From positions 1 through 14,375 of the forward strand of contig CALLUT010000146.1 of the NCBI GenBank assembly GCA_938010495.1: DNA of 14,375 nt, read 5' to 3'. Source of the DNA: Candidatus Absconditabacterales bacterium. GTDB lineage: Bacteria > Patescibacteria > JAEDAM01 > Absconditabacterales > Absconditicoccaceae. Positions 1 to 9,947 of this stretch are shown piece by piece; positions within the stretch are counted from its first letter, which is position 1, and each line of letters begins with the position of its first letter. Made by a program: the position numbers and the translations under genes. The notes below the pieces were generated by a model. It worked only from the letters and a program-made list of their open reading frames with translations. It searched no databases and was not told where the DNA came from.

Positions 1-1674
1 TGAGAGAAATCTACTGATTGAGTATCTCTTGATAAAGAGCTTAATCCTGGTTTTATATTTGCACTGCAGACTAAATTAGTTCTTTTAGGTTTTTTTGAAT
101 GAGAGGTCGATGCTCTTGATACTAGTTCATTTCGTAAAGCAGTATCTTATTATAAAGTTTGAGCATGATTTGATTTTACTTGAGAGGTTACTAAACCATT
201 TATCGATTCATTGCTTTCAGAACCATTATTTGATGATCCACTTTTTCCTAAAGAAAAGATTGAAGAATCTTCTTCTCTAAATGAAGAATACCATATAGTT
301 GAAGTTTGATGAAAAAAAATTCGTGTAAAATGAAAATGACCATCAAAAAAAATGATAAATGAAGACGAAGATAAAATTCTTATTGAAAAGAACGAAGAAG
401 AAACATCTAAAGCAGGATACGAAATAATTGAAATCTGATGAAGGAAAATTCGTGTAAAGTCCAAAATTAAGAAGGAGGCAACAAAAAAGTTAAGAGAAGT
501 TACTTCACTTCCTATAATTAATCAGGAAATTACTATTGATTCTTCTCCACCTAATTTAGAAATGGAAGTTGATTATTTATCGATTTCATTTAATTCTTTA
601 GAAGAAATTTTTAATTTTTCATCTGAATATAAATCAATAGAGAATATTAAAGAATTACTTAAACAAGATTGATTTGTAAAAACTGCAGTTATGTTACAAT
701 GAATTGAATGATTTCTTGATAAGAAAACAACATTTGACGTGATTAAAAAATATTGAGAATTTAAAAATGAAGTAATGAATGAAATTAATGAAAACCTAAC
801 ACATGAAGATGATCTTTCATTTAAATTAAAATTAATGGCCTTGCCTTCAAATATGGATAAGATAACTGATTTTAAGACAAGAGCAGTTTTATATACATTG
901 TTTAAGAAATATCAGGATAAAGTTTCATATGCTTGAGAAAAACATTGAGAAGATGGTCATATCAATACTATCAGTTTTAATTGATTCTTAAAACAATGAA
1001 CTGAAGATAAGATCATGATGGATTGCGATATCATGACATATACAGCAATGGACATATGCAATGAATATTGAATTAAGCTTGACCCACATCATACAATTTA
1101 TGATAAATTTTATACGGTTAAAGATTCAAATTGAATGGATAGGATTTATCAACTTGCTCACATAAATTGAGTGATTTGAGGTAAAGAAGGATCCTTAATT
1201 GAATGGACTAATTTTAAAGATATGTGACTTATTCATTCAAAAATTGAATGAGAGCTTCATACTAATGCTACTAAATCACTTACTGAATTTATGACTCAGT
1301 ATTTTGACTCCTATGATCAAGATTATAGTAAAAATACTAGCATAAACGATTATATTGCTTATCTAAAAAGATCAAGATTTATGCATGAGCTCTCTCCCGA
1401 ACAAAGTTCTTGAAGTACTTTGTTTATGAATCTACAAACTAGTATCACTAAACATAATGTAAAATTCGTAGAAACTAATGATCCCGCTTCAATAGTATTT
1501 GATGATTTGAAATTTATGGGAGAGACTCTCTTTTCTTTAAGAGATTCTTCTGTGAAGAATAATGTGTTTAAAGAAAATCTCCGTACTGACTTTGCTAATC
1601 TCTTAAATACTGTTGAGTCTTTTGATACTTTGACTCTTGATGAAATGACAGAACTTAGAAACTATATAAAATAA
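1..1674 (+). CDS. Large protein with N-terminal peptidoglycan-binding-like domain (5' end outside window)
   Basis: The reading frame is open from base 1 (first codon TGA, read as Gly) to TAA at 1672-1674, giving 557 visible residues; the true start lies upstream. Residues about 14-73 resemble a PG_binding_1 domain: an LQ-x2-L-x2-LG-x2-EG-x-VD core, then a FRKAV helix and an FTGEVT-x2-F ending. This domain normally binds cell-wall peptidoglycan. An acidic/lysine-rich linker follows, carrying two near-identical 14-residue motifs (residues 97-110 and 140-153), each centred on GG-[KR]-KIRVK and 43 residues apart. The remaining 400 residues look mostly helical, are rich in Asp, Glu and Lys, and match no family I recognise. 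No membrane segment is visible in this part. Its stop abuts that of the convergent prmC. Role inferred: cell-wall-associated or envelope protein. The domain call is moderately sure and the function unknown. Confidence 0.75.
289..459 (+). repeat. Two copies of a 14-codon coding repeat, 129 nt apart
   Basis: Copies lie at 289-330 and 418-459. Both encode Y-x-I-[VI]-E-[VI]-G-G-[KR]-K-I-R-V-K, and both encode the central Gly-Gly as TGA TGA. The spacer is charged and unlike the copies. This is an internal duplication within the partial protein's linker, not a mobile repeat. Confidence 0.8.
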
Positions 1675-2571
1675 CTATTTCCACTCAGCCTTGACTATTC
1701 TAATATTAAAATGAAACGTTTTCACTTCTTCAAAGGTGAATATATCTCAATATTCCTTCACAAGTATTTCTACTTGTCGCGTCATCATTTCTAGAAATTG
1801 TGTACACGCAACTTGATTTGTTTTTTGCATTTCAATCATATGATCAAACATGACTCTGTATCGATCAAGTCAATCATCTCATCAAACAAAAGCAAATTTT
1901 GGTTCTCGTTTTTTTACACTAATATCAGTATTATCATCAAATAATTTTTCAGGTATATACGGTAGATTTGCTACAAGGAGGAGAGGAGTTCAAGATTTTC
2001 CAGTGGAACTTCGTAGGGACCTAATTGAATCATCATCTAAGATGTTTGCTTGGAGAAATAGAGGAGTAACCTCATCACGATCAGAAAACAACTTCTCATG
2101 ATTTCCACGAGCTATTTCAAGGGCTTCCTGAGTTATATCTGTCATGATTGCGTGTTCAATCTGTTTTGGATTATGTCGTAATACTGATAATCATAAAACA
2201 CCACATCCTGTTCCTATATCAAGAAGTGTTTTACAAGAAGGTGTATCATTTAACCATTCATTAACTGCGTCAATCATGTATTCAGTTTCTGGACGAGGAA
2301 TCAATGTATCAGAAGTTACATGAAATGAAACGCCAAGGAAATCAACATGTCAGAGTATGTATTCCAAAGGTTGATCCTCTTCAACGTATTGTTTGTATGA
2401 AGAGAGAACCCATGTATATTCATCTTCACTTAATTCACGATCACCCTCTATAAACAGTTGTTCTTTCGTAAGTATACATTTATAACGTATTAGCTTTTCC
2501 AGTACTGATTTTTTAGTTAGTGAGGAATCTCATAACAATTCAATTATTTTTGTCATATTAGTAACATTCAT
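1675..2571 (-). CDS. prmC: Release factor glutamine methyltransferase PrmC (HemK)
   Basis: The 298-residue product matches PrmC, the S-adenosylmethionine-dependent enzyme that methylates the Gln of the GGQ loop of peptide release factors. Visible are PLEYILGHVDFLG and IPRPETE at residues 68-97 (the hallmark that ends the N-terminal helical domain), the SAM-binding DIGTGCG at 118-124, the substrate-Gln motif at 202-205 as NLPY instead of the usual NPPY, and REPKFAFVGG-DDGLDRYR at 222-239. Several motif glycines are TGA codons. It is downstream of the NIF3-family gene: its first ATG (2571) overlaps that gene by 14 nt, while a second in-frame ATG at 2556 begins just past the upstream stop (2558) and may be the real start. 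With TGA not used as stop, RF1 may be the only release factor substrate (inference). Confidence 0.93.
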
Positions 2572-3331
2572 CTAAATAAGTAACGTCGATTCATAATTCT
2601 TTCTTGATATGGTGCGCAAGTAATTTTGGTCATATTTTTTCTGTTTCATAATGTCATCAGAGTAGGATAGATAATCATAACTCTTTGGCTAATGTTATTT
2701 CATAATGGACTGCTTCTCCTGTAATTAGTAGGTCATATCAATCACGAGCGGCTTCAGTTATGGCAGCAAATCATCCTTGGCCTGATGCAAATGCTACAGA
2801 CTTGATATATTCATGCTTTCAAAAGTTATAAAATTGATTGCGCAATCATAATGTAGTACAGTACGATGTGTGTAATGTGGCAACATGAACCGGCATCTCA
2901 TAACGAATTCAAAATCCTATTTGTTTATCTTTATATGTTCAAAATCATTGTTGATCAAATTTTTCTATTCAAAATATACGAGTCCATCATTGTAACAATC
3001 AAATGTTGTTTCCAACTACTTCATGAGCATCTAGTGGCAAGTGGGATGCATATAAAGCAATATTATGATCAAGTAATTTTTTCATTCTTTTGTACATAAT
3101 TCATGTCATAGGAGTTTCAATACCCCAATATAATCAATGATGTACAATCATCATCGTTACTCATTGTTCTATAGCTTTATCTATAAGGTAATCAGTACAA
3201 TCTACTGCATATCAAATTTTAGAAATTTCATCAAGTTCGTTATCAACTTGGAGTCCATTTTTTGAAGAGTCCTTAAATTCAGACGTTTTCAAATACGTAT
3301 CAAGATATTCTAGTAGTTGTAATTTGTTCAT
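2558..3331 (-). CDS. DUF34/NIF3-family metal-binding protein (YbgI/YqfO-like)
   Basis: This 257-residue protein has the full set of NIF3 (DUF34) family signatures: SKNGLQV at residues 23-29, the His-His metal site VHHGLYWG at 63-70, SHLPLDAH at 96-103 with Asp101, SGQGG at 183-187, LLITGEAVH at 201-209, and GHYETE at 226-231. By comparison with E. coli YbgI the two-metal centre would be His64, His65, Asp101, His227 and Glu231, all present. The family forms a toroidal hexamer. Its molecular role is not settled, and GTP cyclohydrolase I type 2 is an old, doubtful label. It lacks the inserted middle domain of longer YqfO proteins. ATG at 3331 is chosen because the family begins close to a K-x-x-E-Y-L helix. 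An in-frame ATG pair 42-45 nt upstream would overlap the divergent peptidase gene. It is probably co-transcribed with prmC. Confidence 0.9.
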
Positions 3332-3374
3332 GCTTTCATATATAGTAATTAGTCGTTTAAAAGCAACAAGCATC

Positions 3375-4400
3375 ATGAAAAATCGTCTGTTCTACACAAA
3401 TGAAAAAAATGAAAACTTATTGTTTCATTACTGCCTATGATTTCAACCTAGTGATGGTTGGTTATTAGTACAGGAAAATATTGATAGTTGTATTATTTCT
3501 GTTTTTTTGGATGAAAGATATTTTGAAAAAACTCCATTGATTTCAACAAAAGAATTATGAGAAAGGTTTTGAAAACGCATAACAATATCAATTATAAAAC
3601 GTGATAAGAAATTGAGAGAACTATTAAAGCCATTTGTTGTTCATGAAGTAGTTGTAGAAAAATCACTTTCACAATATGTATATGAACATATTGATAAAGA
3701 TTTTGGAGTAGTGTTTGAGGAAGAATCTTGGCAAAATTTGTATAGAATACGCAAAACAAACTTAGAAAAAGAATATCATTGAATTGCATTATCAATGACA
3801 AATATTCTTTGGAATTGGATTTGAGATAATCTTGATGCATTTATTTGAAAATCAGAAATCGCTGTTAGAGGCATGATTATCAATCAAGCTATGATTTTAT
3901 GACTAGAAGACGAGGCGTTTCCTACTATAGTTGCTTTTTGAAAAAACTCGGCAATACCTCATCATAAAACATCTAGAGATATAATTGCTCATTGACCCTT
4001 ATTGATAGATATGGGATGGAAACGGAATTGATATTGTAGCGATATGACAAGGTGTTTTTGGTTATGAGAAAAAAACGAAGAATATGAAAAACGAAATATA
4101 ACATTAACTCAGGTTAAACATGCTCATCAATTATGATTAAAATTAGCTAAATCATGAACTATAACATGAGATATAGCTTCAAAAATCAGAGATTATTTTA
4201 CAAAGGAATGAGTAGAGCAATACTTTACTCACTCATTGGGTCACTGAGTTTGACTTGATGTTCATGAGAATCCACATGTACATAAAGAAAGTAAAGATAT
4301 CTTAGAAGAAGGTATGGTCATTACTATAGAACCATGACTCTATTTTCCTGGACAGTTCTGAATTAGACGAGAAGATACACTTATTCTTGCAAAGCAATAA
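3375..4400 (+). CDS. M24-family metallopeptidase (Xaa-Pro aminopeptidase/dipeptidase type)
   Basis: The 341-residue protein has a 'pita-bread' catalytic domain at about residues 130-341. All five dimetal ligands are present: Asp212 (LLIDMG), Asp223 (SDMTR), His290 (HSLGHGVGLDVHE), Glu319 (ITIEPG) and Glu333 (RREDT). The IPHH segment at 195-198 fits the substrate-side histidine region. The N-terminal 120 residues form a poorly conserved creatinase-type domain. Such enzymes release an N-terminal residue preceding proline, or split X-Pro dipeptides, in the cytoplasm; no signal peptide is visible. The glycines of GHGVG and EPG are partly TGA codons. Divergent from the NIF3-family gene across 43 nt. 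The choice between aminopeptidase P and prolidase cannot be made from the sequence. Confidence 0.92.
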
Positions 4401-4446
4401 TTGATCTCTACAAAGAAAGTATTCTTTTATAAGTAACGATATAGCA

Positions 4447-5178
4447 ATGAGCAATCAATCACTATCAAGTATCTTATTTGTTGATTTGGAATGTGTTCCC
4501 GAACATTCAAGTTTCTTTGATCTAGACGAGAAAATGCAAGAACTTTGGGAGAAGAAATGAAAAAGATTAACACAACAAGCATGAATCGAAGATGATGCTC
4601 GTATGGATGAGTTATATGAAAATCGTAGTTGAATTTATGCTGAATTTGGTAAAATTATTGTTATTTCTATATGATGATTTCATAAACAAGAAGATGGAAC
4701 GCATATCTTTCGTCTAAAATCATTTTACTGAGACGATGAAAAGAAGTTATTAGAAGATTTTTTTGAACTATTAAATAGTCATTACTATAAACCTCATCAT
4801 AAACTCTGTGGTCATAATATAAAAGAATTTGATGTCCCATATATTTGTAGAAGAGCATTGGTGCATTGATTAAGATTGCCTACAATTATTGATTCAAAAG
4901 GTAAAAAACCTTGGGAAATCAATCATCTAGATACTATGGATATGCGAAGATTTGGTGAAAGAAGATCATACTGTTCGTTAGATTTGCTATGTAGAGTACT
5001 TTGAGTACAAACTCCAAAAACCGATATTTCTTGAGAACAAGTAGCTCGCGTTTATTGTGATGAAAAAGATCTACCAAGAATTAAAGACTATTGTGAACGC
5101 GATGTTGTTGCTGTGGGAGAAGTTCTCCTTAAGTTTATGTATAGTGATATTAAAATTGATTCTGTCGAATTTAGTTAG
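4447..5178 (+). CDS. Predicted DEDDy 3'-5' exonuclease (DNA_pol_B_exo2-like, RNase H fold)
   Basis: This 243-residue protein carries the three exonuclease motifs of the DnaQ/DEDD superfamily: ExoI FVDLECVPE at residues 11-19 (Asp13, Glu15), ExoII CGHNIKEFDVPYI at 121-133 (Asp129), and ExoIII YCERD at 215-219 (Tyr215, Asp219). The Tyr in motif III places it in the DEDDy subgroup. Spacing and the LDTMDMRRFG segment fit the stand-alone 'predicted 3'-5' exonuclease related to PolB exonuclease domain' family (PF10108-type). It should remove nucleotides from the 3' end of single-stranded nucleic acid using two metal ions, but the physiological substrate is not known. It lies 46 nt after the peptidase gene. 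Only this ATG is compatible with motif I lying near the N-terminus. Confidence 0.85.
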
Positions 5179-5184
5179 TTAGAA

Positions 5185-5212
5185 TTGACAATTATTGATA
5201 TTTGTGTATAAG
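5185..5212 (+). promoter_or_regulatory. Candidate sigma70-type promoter
   Basis: A perfect TTGACA (5185-5190) is followed after 16 nt by TATAAG (5207-5212). It sits in the 60-nt gap before the ATG at 5239, suggesting that the hydrolase-like gene can be transcribed separately from the exonuclease gene. Such matches are easier to find by chance in AT-rich DNA, but the -35 is exact. Confidence 0.45.
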
Positions 5213-5238
5213 AAAATATTTATTGTTTTTGATTTTTT

Positions 5239-6162
5239 ATGTGGTGAAGAAAAATAGCTAGTTATAATACATTTGAAAGCAAAGATGTAAGAGATAATAG
5301 TAAAATTGGAGTTGAATATTTTGTTCAAAAACCAAAAAAAAATGTTGATAAAAAATTAATGCTTTCCATAGAATGAGCTCCAGGAACAAATGAATATAAA
5401 AATTCCTATAATCTTGATCTTGCAAAAAGACTTTCTCAAAACTGTTGAGTCTATGTTTCACTATTTACAAACAAAGGATTGTATTTTAAAAATAACGAAG
5501 ATGAAGTACTATCAGTAGTTCCATACTCACTTAAACAAGATGTGCTAAATAAATGTGCTTGGCGTAATCATTTGCAAGAAAAATGATTCGATAAAGTTAT
5601 TACTATATCTTCATCATTAAATAACACTCCTTACTCAATTGCAAACAATCATCTCTCTAATGATACAACGAAAAATGACATACTTATAGCTTTATCTGCA
5701 GCTTCTTTGTGAAACCAAACATTTGATGCATACAGAAAAATTGCAACTATGTTGTGAATAGAGTGATGAGCCAATGCTACAAACAAAGCAATCATAGATT
5801 GGTATTGTGACTTTAACTCTTTACTTGTGAGTGAAGAGGATCGTTTAATTTTGGCTGGAGAATCAGAAAAAAGCAAATCAAAAGAAGAATATCTCTGATA
5901 CGTAGAAAATATGATTATAGATAAGCTTTTTGTTATATATAATGAGAAAGATATCCTTTTCCCTGAAGAATTGAAAACGTCATATAGAAGTATAAAAACT
6001 CAATCTAGAAATGGTGATTTCAATTATCTTGTTCCGTTTCAATGTAATCCTTTAGACCCTGTACAAAAAATTCTTCATCACAACATGTGAGATAGGGAAG
6101 AATCTCAAACTCAAGCAATCGAAGATATTATTAAATCCTATTGATTAAAAAGAAATACTTAA
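5239..6162 (+). CDS. Divergent alpha/beta-hydrolase-like protein
   Basis: The 307-residue protein has no strong family motif, but the order of elements follows an alpha/beta hydrolase. A strand and turn LMLSIEGAPGT (residues 40-50) sit where the oxyanion-hole loop lies. LAKRLSQNCGVYVSLFTNKG (61-80) resembles strand 4 and its helix. DKVITISSSLNNTPYSIANN (118-137) sits at the nucleophile elbow, with the usual G-H-S-L-G-G replaced by S-S-S-L-N-N. KLFVIYNEKDILFPEE (229-244) carries the acid loop (Asp238), and HHNMGDREES (280-289) the catalytic-His loop. Ser126, Asp238 and His280/281 could form a triad. The loss of both elbow glycines is unusual and the enzyme may be inactive. No signal peptide is seen. 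The fold assignment is by eye; the substrate is unknown. Confidence 0.6.
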
Positions 6163-7076
6163 TCTATAGCGAGTTTTTGTACAAAACTTTCTACTCAAAA
6201 ATCAGCTTGGTCATATAAGTATTCAATTTGTGTAGTGGTCACACCGTTTACTTCTGGTGAGATAATTATCACTTCTACTTCATATAATCCTGAATTAAAC
6301 AGTGTACTTTGTGCATATTGTTTTGCGTATTTTTCATTTCAATCTACTACTAATATTAGTTTCTCTGTGTTTAATAAACTATTTCTCAAATCGTCTGTGA
6401 TTGCCCAGTTCCAGTCTGTTACAATAAAACTGTCATACATTGGTCAAGCTTCTTGTAATTTACTACAAGCGTAGAATAATTCATTACTCACGCGTCATCA
6501 AACAAGTAAGGTTCAATTTGGTCAACTTAATCAGTGCTTGATGCAGTTATATAATCATCATTCATTAATAACTGGTACTGATTCTATTAATGTCGGTGGA
6601 TATTCTCAAGATTGTATTCTAATATATCTCTTTCATTGTTGTTCTAATAATCCAAAACATTGAACTACGTCATGAGGATCATGTATTGCTGTTTGTGTCG
6701 CTCAAATATATCAAATATCGTGTGTTGTAGCTTTTCAAAATGATGCAATTCAAGATAATCCTGTTCCTAGTGAGATAACTATAAGCGATTCATCTTTTCT
6801 TGCAGGAGTTTCCAATAAGGACAAAAGTCATGTAACTGGTGTATGTTCCAAGACCACTAGCACTTTCTTATGAGTCTTTTGTATAGTTGCTACTTTTCAA
6901 GCTACTCAGCTTCACTTACCTAGATTACTTAACGATATAAGTTTGATATCTTTTGGTAGTTCAATTATGTCGTTTGAAAAGTTTTCATAAACAATGACAT
7001 CAAAAAGGTCACGTCAAGCTAAGTTTGTGAGAATCATTCAATTTGCTATGTACTGGTGTAAGTTTATTGGATTCAT
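6159..7076 (-). CDS. Transketolase C-terminal-half-like protein (pyrimidine-binding + C-terminal domains)
   Basis: The 305-residue protein resembles the second half of the transketolase / DXS / 2-oxoacid dehydrogenase E1-beta superfamily. Residues 98-157 (LIVISLGTGLSGIASFGKAT, then THDIGYIGATQTAIHDPHD and GKRYIRIQSG) follow the ThDP pyrimidine-binding domain, where a THD-type loop precedes a P-x-D helix and a YIR strand. Residues 188-302 (GTLLVGGRVSNELFYACSKL, FIVTDWNWAI, KLILVVDGNE) match the transketolase C-terminal domain, with its 'tiia.G' strand and 'lvVvE' strand. No N-terminal ThDP-diphosphate domain is encoded here, and I cannot find the catalytic Glu of the pyrimidine domain with confidence. 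Split transketolases exist in archaea and some bacteria, so a partner gene elsewhere is possible. Start ATG 7076 is 16 nt after the nuclease stop, so both are probably one transcript. Its stop shares bases with the convergent hydrolase-like gene's stop. Confidence 0.55.
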
Positions 7077-7092
7077 TTGTATCAAAATATGA

Positions 7093-7473
7093 TTAAATTC
7101 TTCGTACTTTATATGCTACTTTTCAACGATTTACTGCATCTTTGATTAATTTTTCATTTTTATTCAAACGAGATTTTCATGATTTGATTTCTAAGAGAAT
7201 TACTTGGCGAACATATCACTCACTTAATCAATCAAAGACGATATAATCTACTCCTTTCCCAAGAAACGTCAAGTCTTTATAGTTATAAGGGAACTGAGGC
7301 AAGAGTGGGGCAACCTTTTCATTAACATATCATAACGTTGTGCTTCTGGATTGTTTTACTGCTTTTTTATTGGCTTTACGTACACGTTGATAAAAGAATA
7401 TCTTAGCAAAAAGAAATCACAATAACAATCAAATTCCTATTCATCCTAGCACTCAAAATCAGACTAATTCCAT
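7093..7473 (-). CDS. Membrane-anchored Holliday-junction-resolvase-related endonuclease (Endonuc_Holl-like)
   Basis: The 126-residue protein begins with one hydrophobic, Gly-rich transmembrane helix (about residues 4-27), then a basic stretch (QRVRKANKKAVKQSR). The soluble part matches the predicted endonuclease family related to archaeal Holliday junction resolvase (PF10107-type): LGYVNEKVAPLLPQFPYN (47-64), the PD-(D/E)xK core FLGKGVDYIVFDGL (70-83; Asp76) and LLEIKSGKSRLN (93-104; Glu95, Lys97), then a helix ending GKVAYKVRRI. Length and N-terminal anchor are usual for this family. The expected activity is metal-dependent cleavage of branched or structured DNA at the membrane, although the family is little studied experimentally. 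Neighbouring ruvB in the window also works on Holliday junctions, but the genes are not linked in an operon. Confidence 0.82.
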
Positions 7474-7483
7474 AAATATTTGT

Positions 7484-7513
7484 TTGAATGTACATAAAGA
7501 ATACGTATACAAT
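7484..7513 (+). promoter_or_regulatory. Candidate promoter in divergent intergenic region
   Basis: TTGAAT (7484-7489) and TACAAT (7508-7513) are separated by 18 nt, 47 nt before the ATG at 7561. The 87-nt gap (7474-7560) must hold promoters for both the nuclease gene and the membrane-protein gene. Only this pair looks reasonable for the plus strand, and no clear pair stands out for the minus strand. Confidence 0.3.
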
Positions 7514-7560
7514 AGGAGTTATTTGTTCTATTGCAATTTTTAATTTAAAATATTTAGAAA

Positions 7561-8481
7561 ATGACTAGAAAAAAATTATGACTTTGGATGATTTGATCAC
7601 CTTTATTAGTTATTATAGCTTGGTTTTTAGTATCACTAGTATTTTATGTGATTGAATTAAGCTGAACTCAAAACCCTCTGATATCACTTATTAAATGATC
7701 TATTAATTGGTTTTTATGAGTATTGATAATGGTTTCTATAATTCTTTTTATCATTTGAATTTGTATTTACCTTTCTTCAAGGAAATCTACTTCAAATATT
7801 GCTGAAGAATCTATAAAAGAAGGACGAACTCATATGAAAAATACTGTATGGAAATGGGTTCCGTTACTCTTAGTCTCTTGAGTAGTTATTATTGGATTAG
7901 CTTTGGCTATTGAAACGTATTTCCCAATTGTTGAATGAGTTAAACCTACTACAAAGATATTAGTTTGAGCTATTTCATGAAATCTTTTATACTACATCAT
8001 TACATCGGTAATTGCTGTTTGATTAGCTTCTATTTCATTAGATATAATTCGTGGTTCTTGATGATTTCCATGATATGGGTCTATGTTTTCTCGTACTTGA
8101 GTTGTATTTCCATGGATTTTAACATCAATTCTGTTTACACTGATTAAAATTGTAGGTCTTATTCTCTTTATAATTCCATGAATTTATTGGGGTCTTAGAT
8201 TTAAGTTTTGGGATCTCTTTATTATTGATAAATGATACTGACCTATAGAAGCTCTTAAAGCTAGTTGGAGAATAACTGAAGATCACCGATGGGAAGTTTT
8301 GGTACTTGAAATGTATCAATGAATGATTCAAATTCCTTGAGCATTGGCATTATTAGTATGACTTTTTGCTACAATACCTACAGCCTTAATCGCTGATGTC
8401 TCCGCATATGAAAAATTCCTTAAATTATATGAAGAAAAAATAATTGCTGAAGTGCCAAATAATCCAAAAAAGACTGACTAA
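7561..8481 (+). CDS. Polytopic membrane protein, DUF975/YciC-like
   Basis: This 306-residue integral membrane protein has about six hydrophobic segments (roughly residues 9-31, 48-71, 98-118, 133-160, 183-206 and 255-278) and short charged loops. The segment IIPGIYWGLRFKFWDLFIID (204-223), followed by GPIEALKASWRIT (227-239), is characteristic of DUF975/YciC-type and related membrane proteins, where it reads 'iPGi...r..f...lild...gp.eAlk.Sw.lt.g'. The function of that group is unknown. The C-terminus is hydrophilic and lysine/glutamate-rich. It is followed after 27 nt by serS on the same strand and may be co-transcribed with it. Many Gly residues in the helices are TGA codons, so a standard-code reading would show only fragments. 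Confidence 0.75.
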
Positions 8482-8508
8482 ATATTTAACTATTTGAAAT
8501 ATTATAAA

Positions 8509-9787
<1,279 letters not shown>

Positions 9788-9798
<11 letters not shown>

Positions 9799-9943
9799 AG
9801 AAGCATTTACTCGTCTCAAAGAAATTCATGCACTTCTTCAATCAGAAGAACTCTTTGATGTAGAAGAAATTGTCGTATTACAAAAAGAGGCAAAGATCTG
9901 TTACGACCTTTGCCAAGAAAAATTGAAGAAAGCTGTTAACTAA
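9788..9943 (+). CDS. xseB: Exodeoxyribonuclease VII small subunit, minimal form
   Basis: A 51-residue frame starting ATG TGA TTT inside the end of serS (11-nt overlap). It matches XseB closely in layout: FKEAFTRLKEIHALLQSEEL (residues 3-22) corresponds to the 'sFEeaL.rLE.Iv..Le..el' helix, and VVLQKEAKICYDLCQEKLKK (29-48) to the 'l..ye.g..L...C...L..ae' helix. XseB subunits coat the stem of XseA to form exonuclease VII, which degrades single-stranded DNA from both ends. It is shorter than typical XseB (about 60-80 residues), mainly at the termini. The second codon is TGA, so under the standard code the gene disappears. xseA is not in the window. Translation is probably coupled to serS. Confidence 0.75.
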
Positions 9944-9947
9944 TTAT

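Noticed and set aside
4412..4427. Hairpin AAAGAA-AGTA-TTCTTT as terminator after the M24 peptidase gene
   Set aside because: The stem is only 6 bp, almost all A-T, and has no proper T-run. It is expected by chance in such AT-rich spacers.
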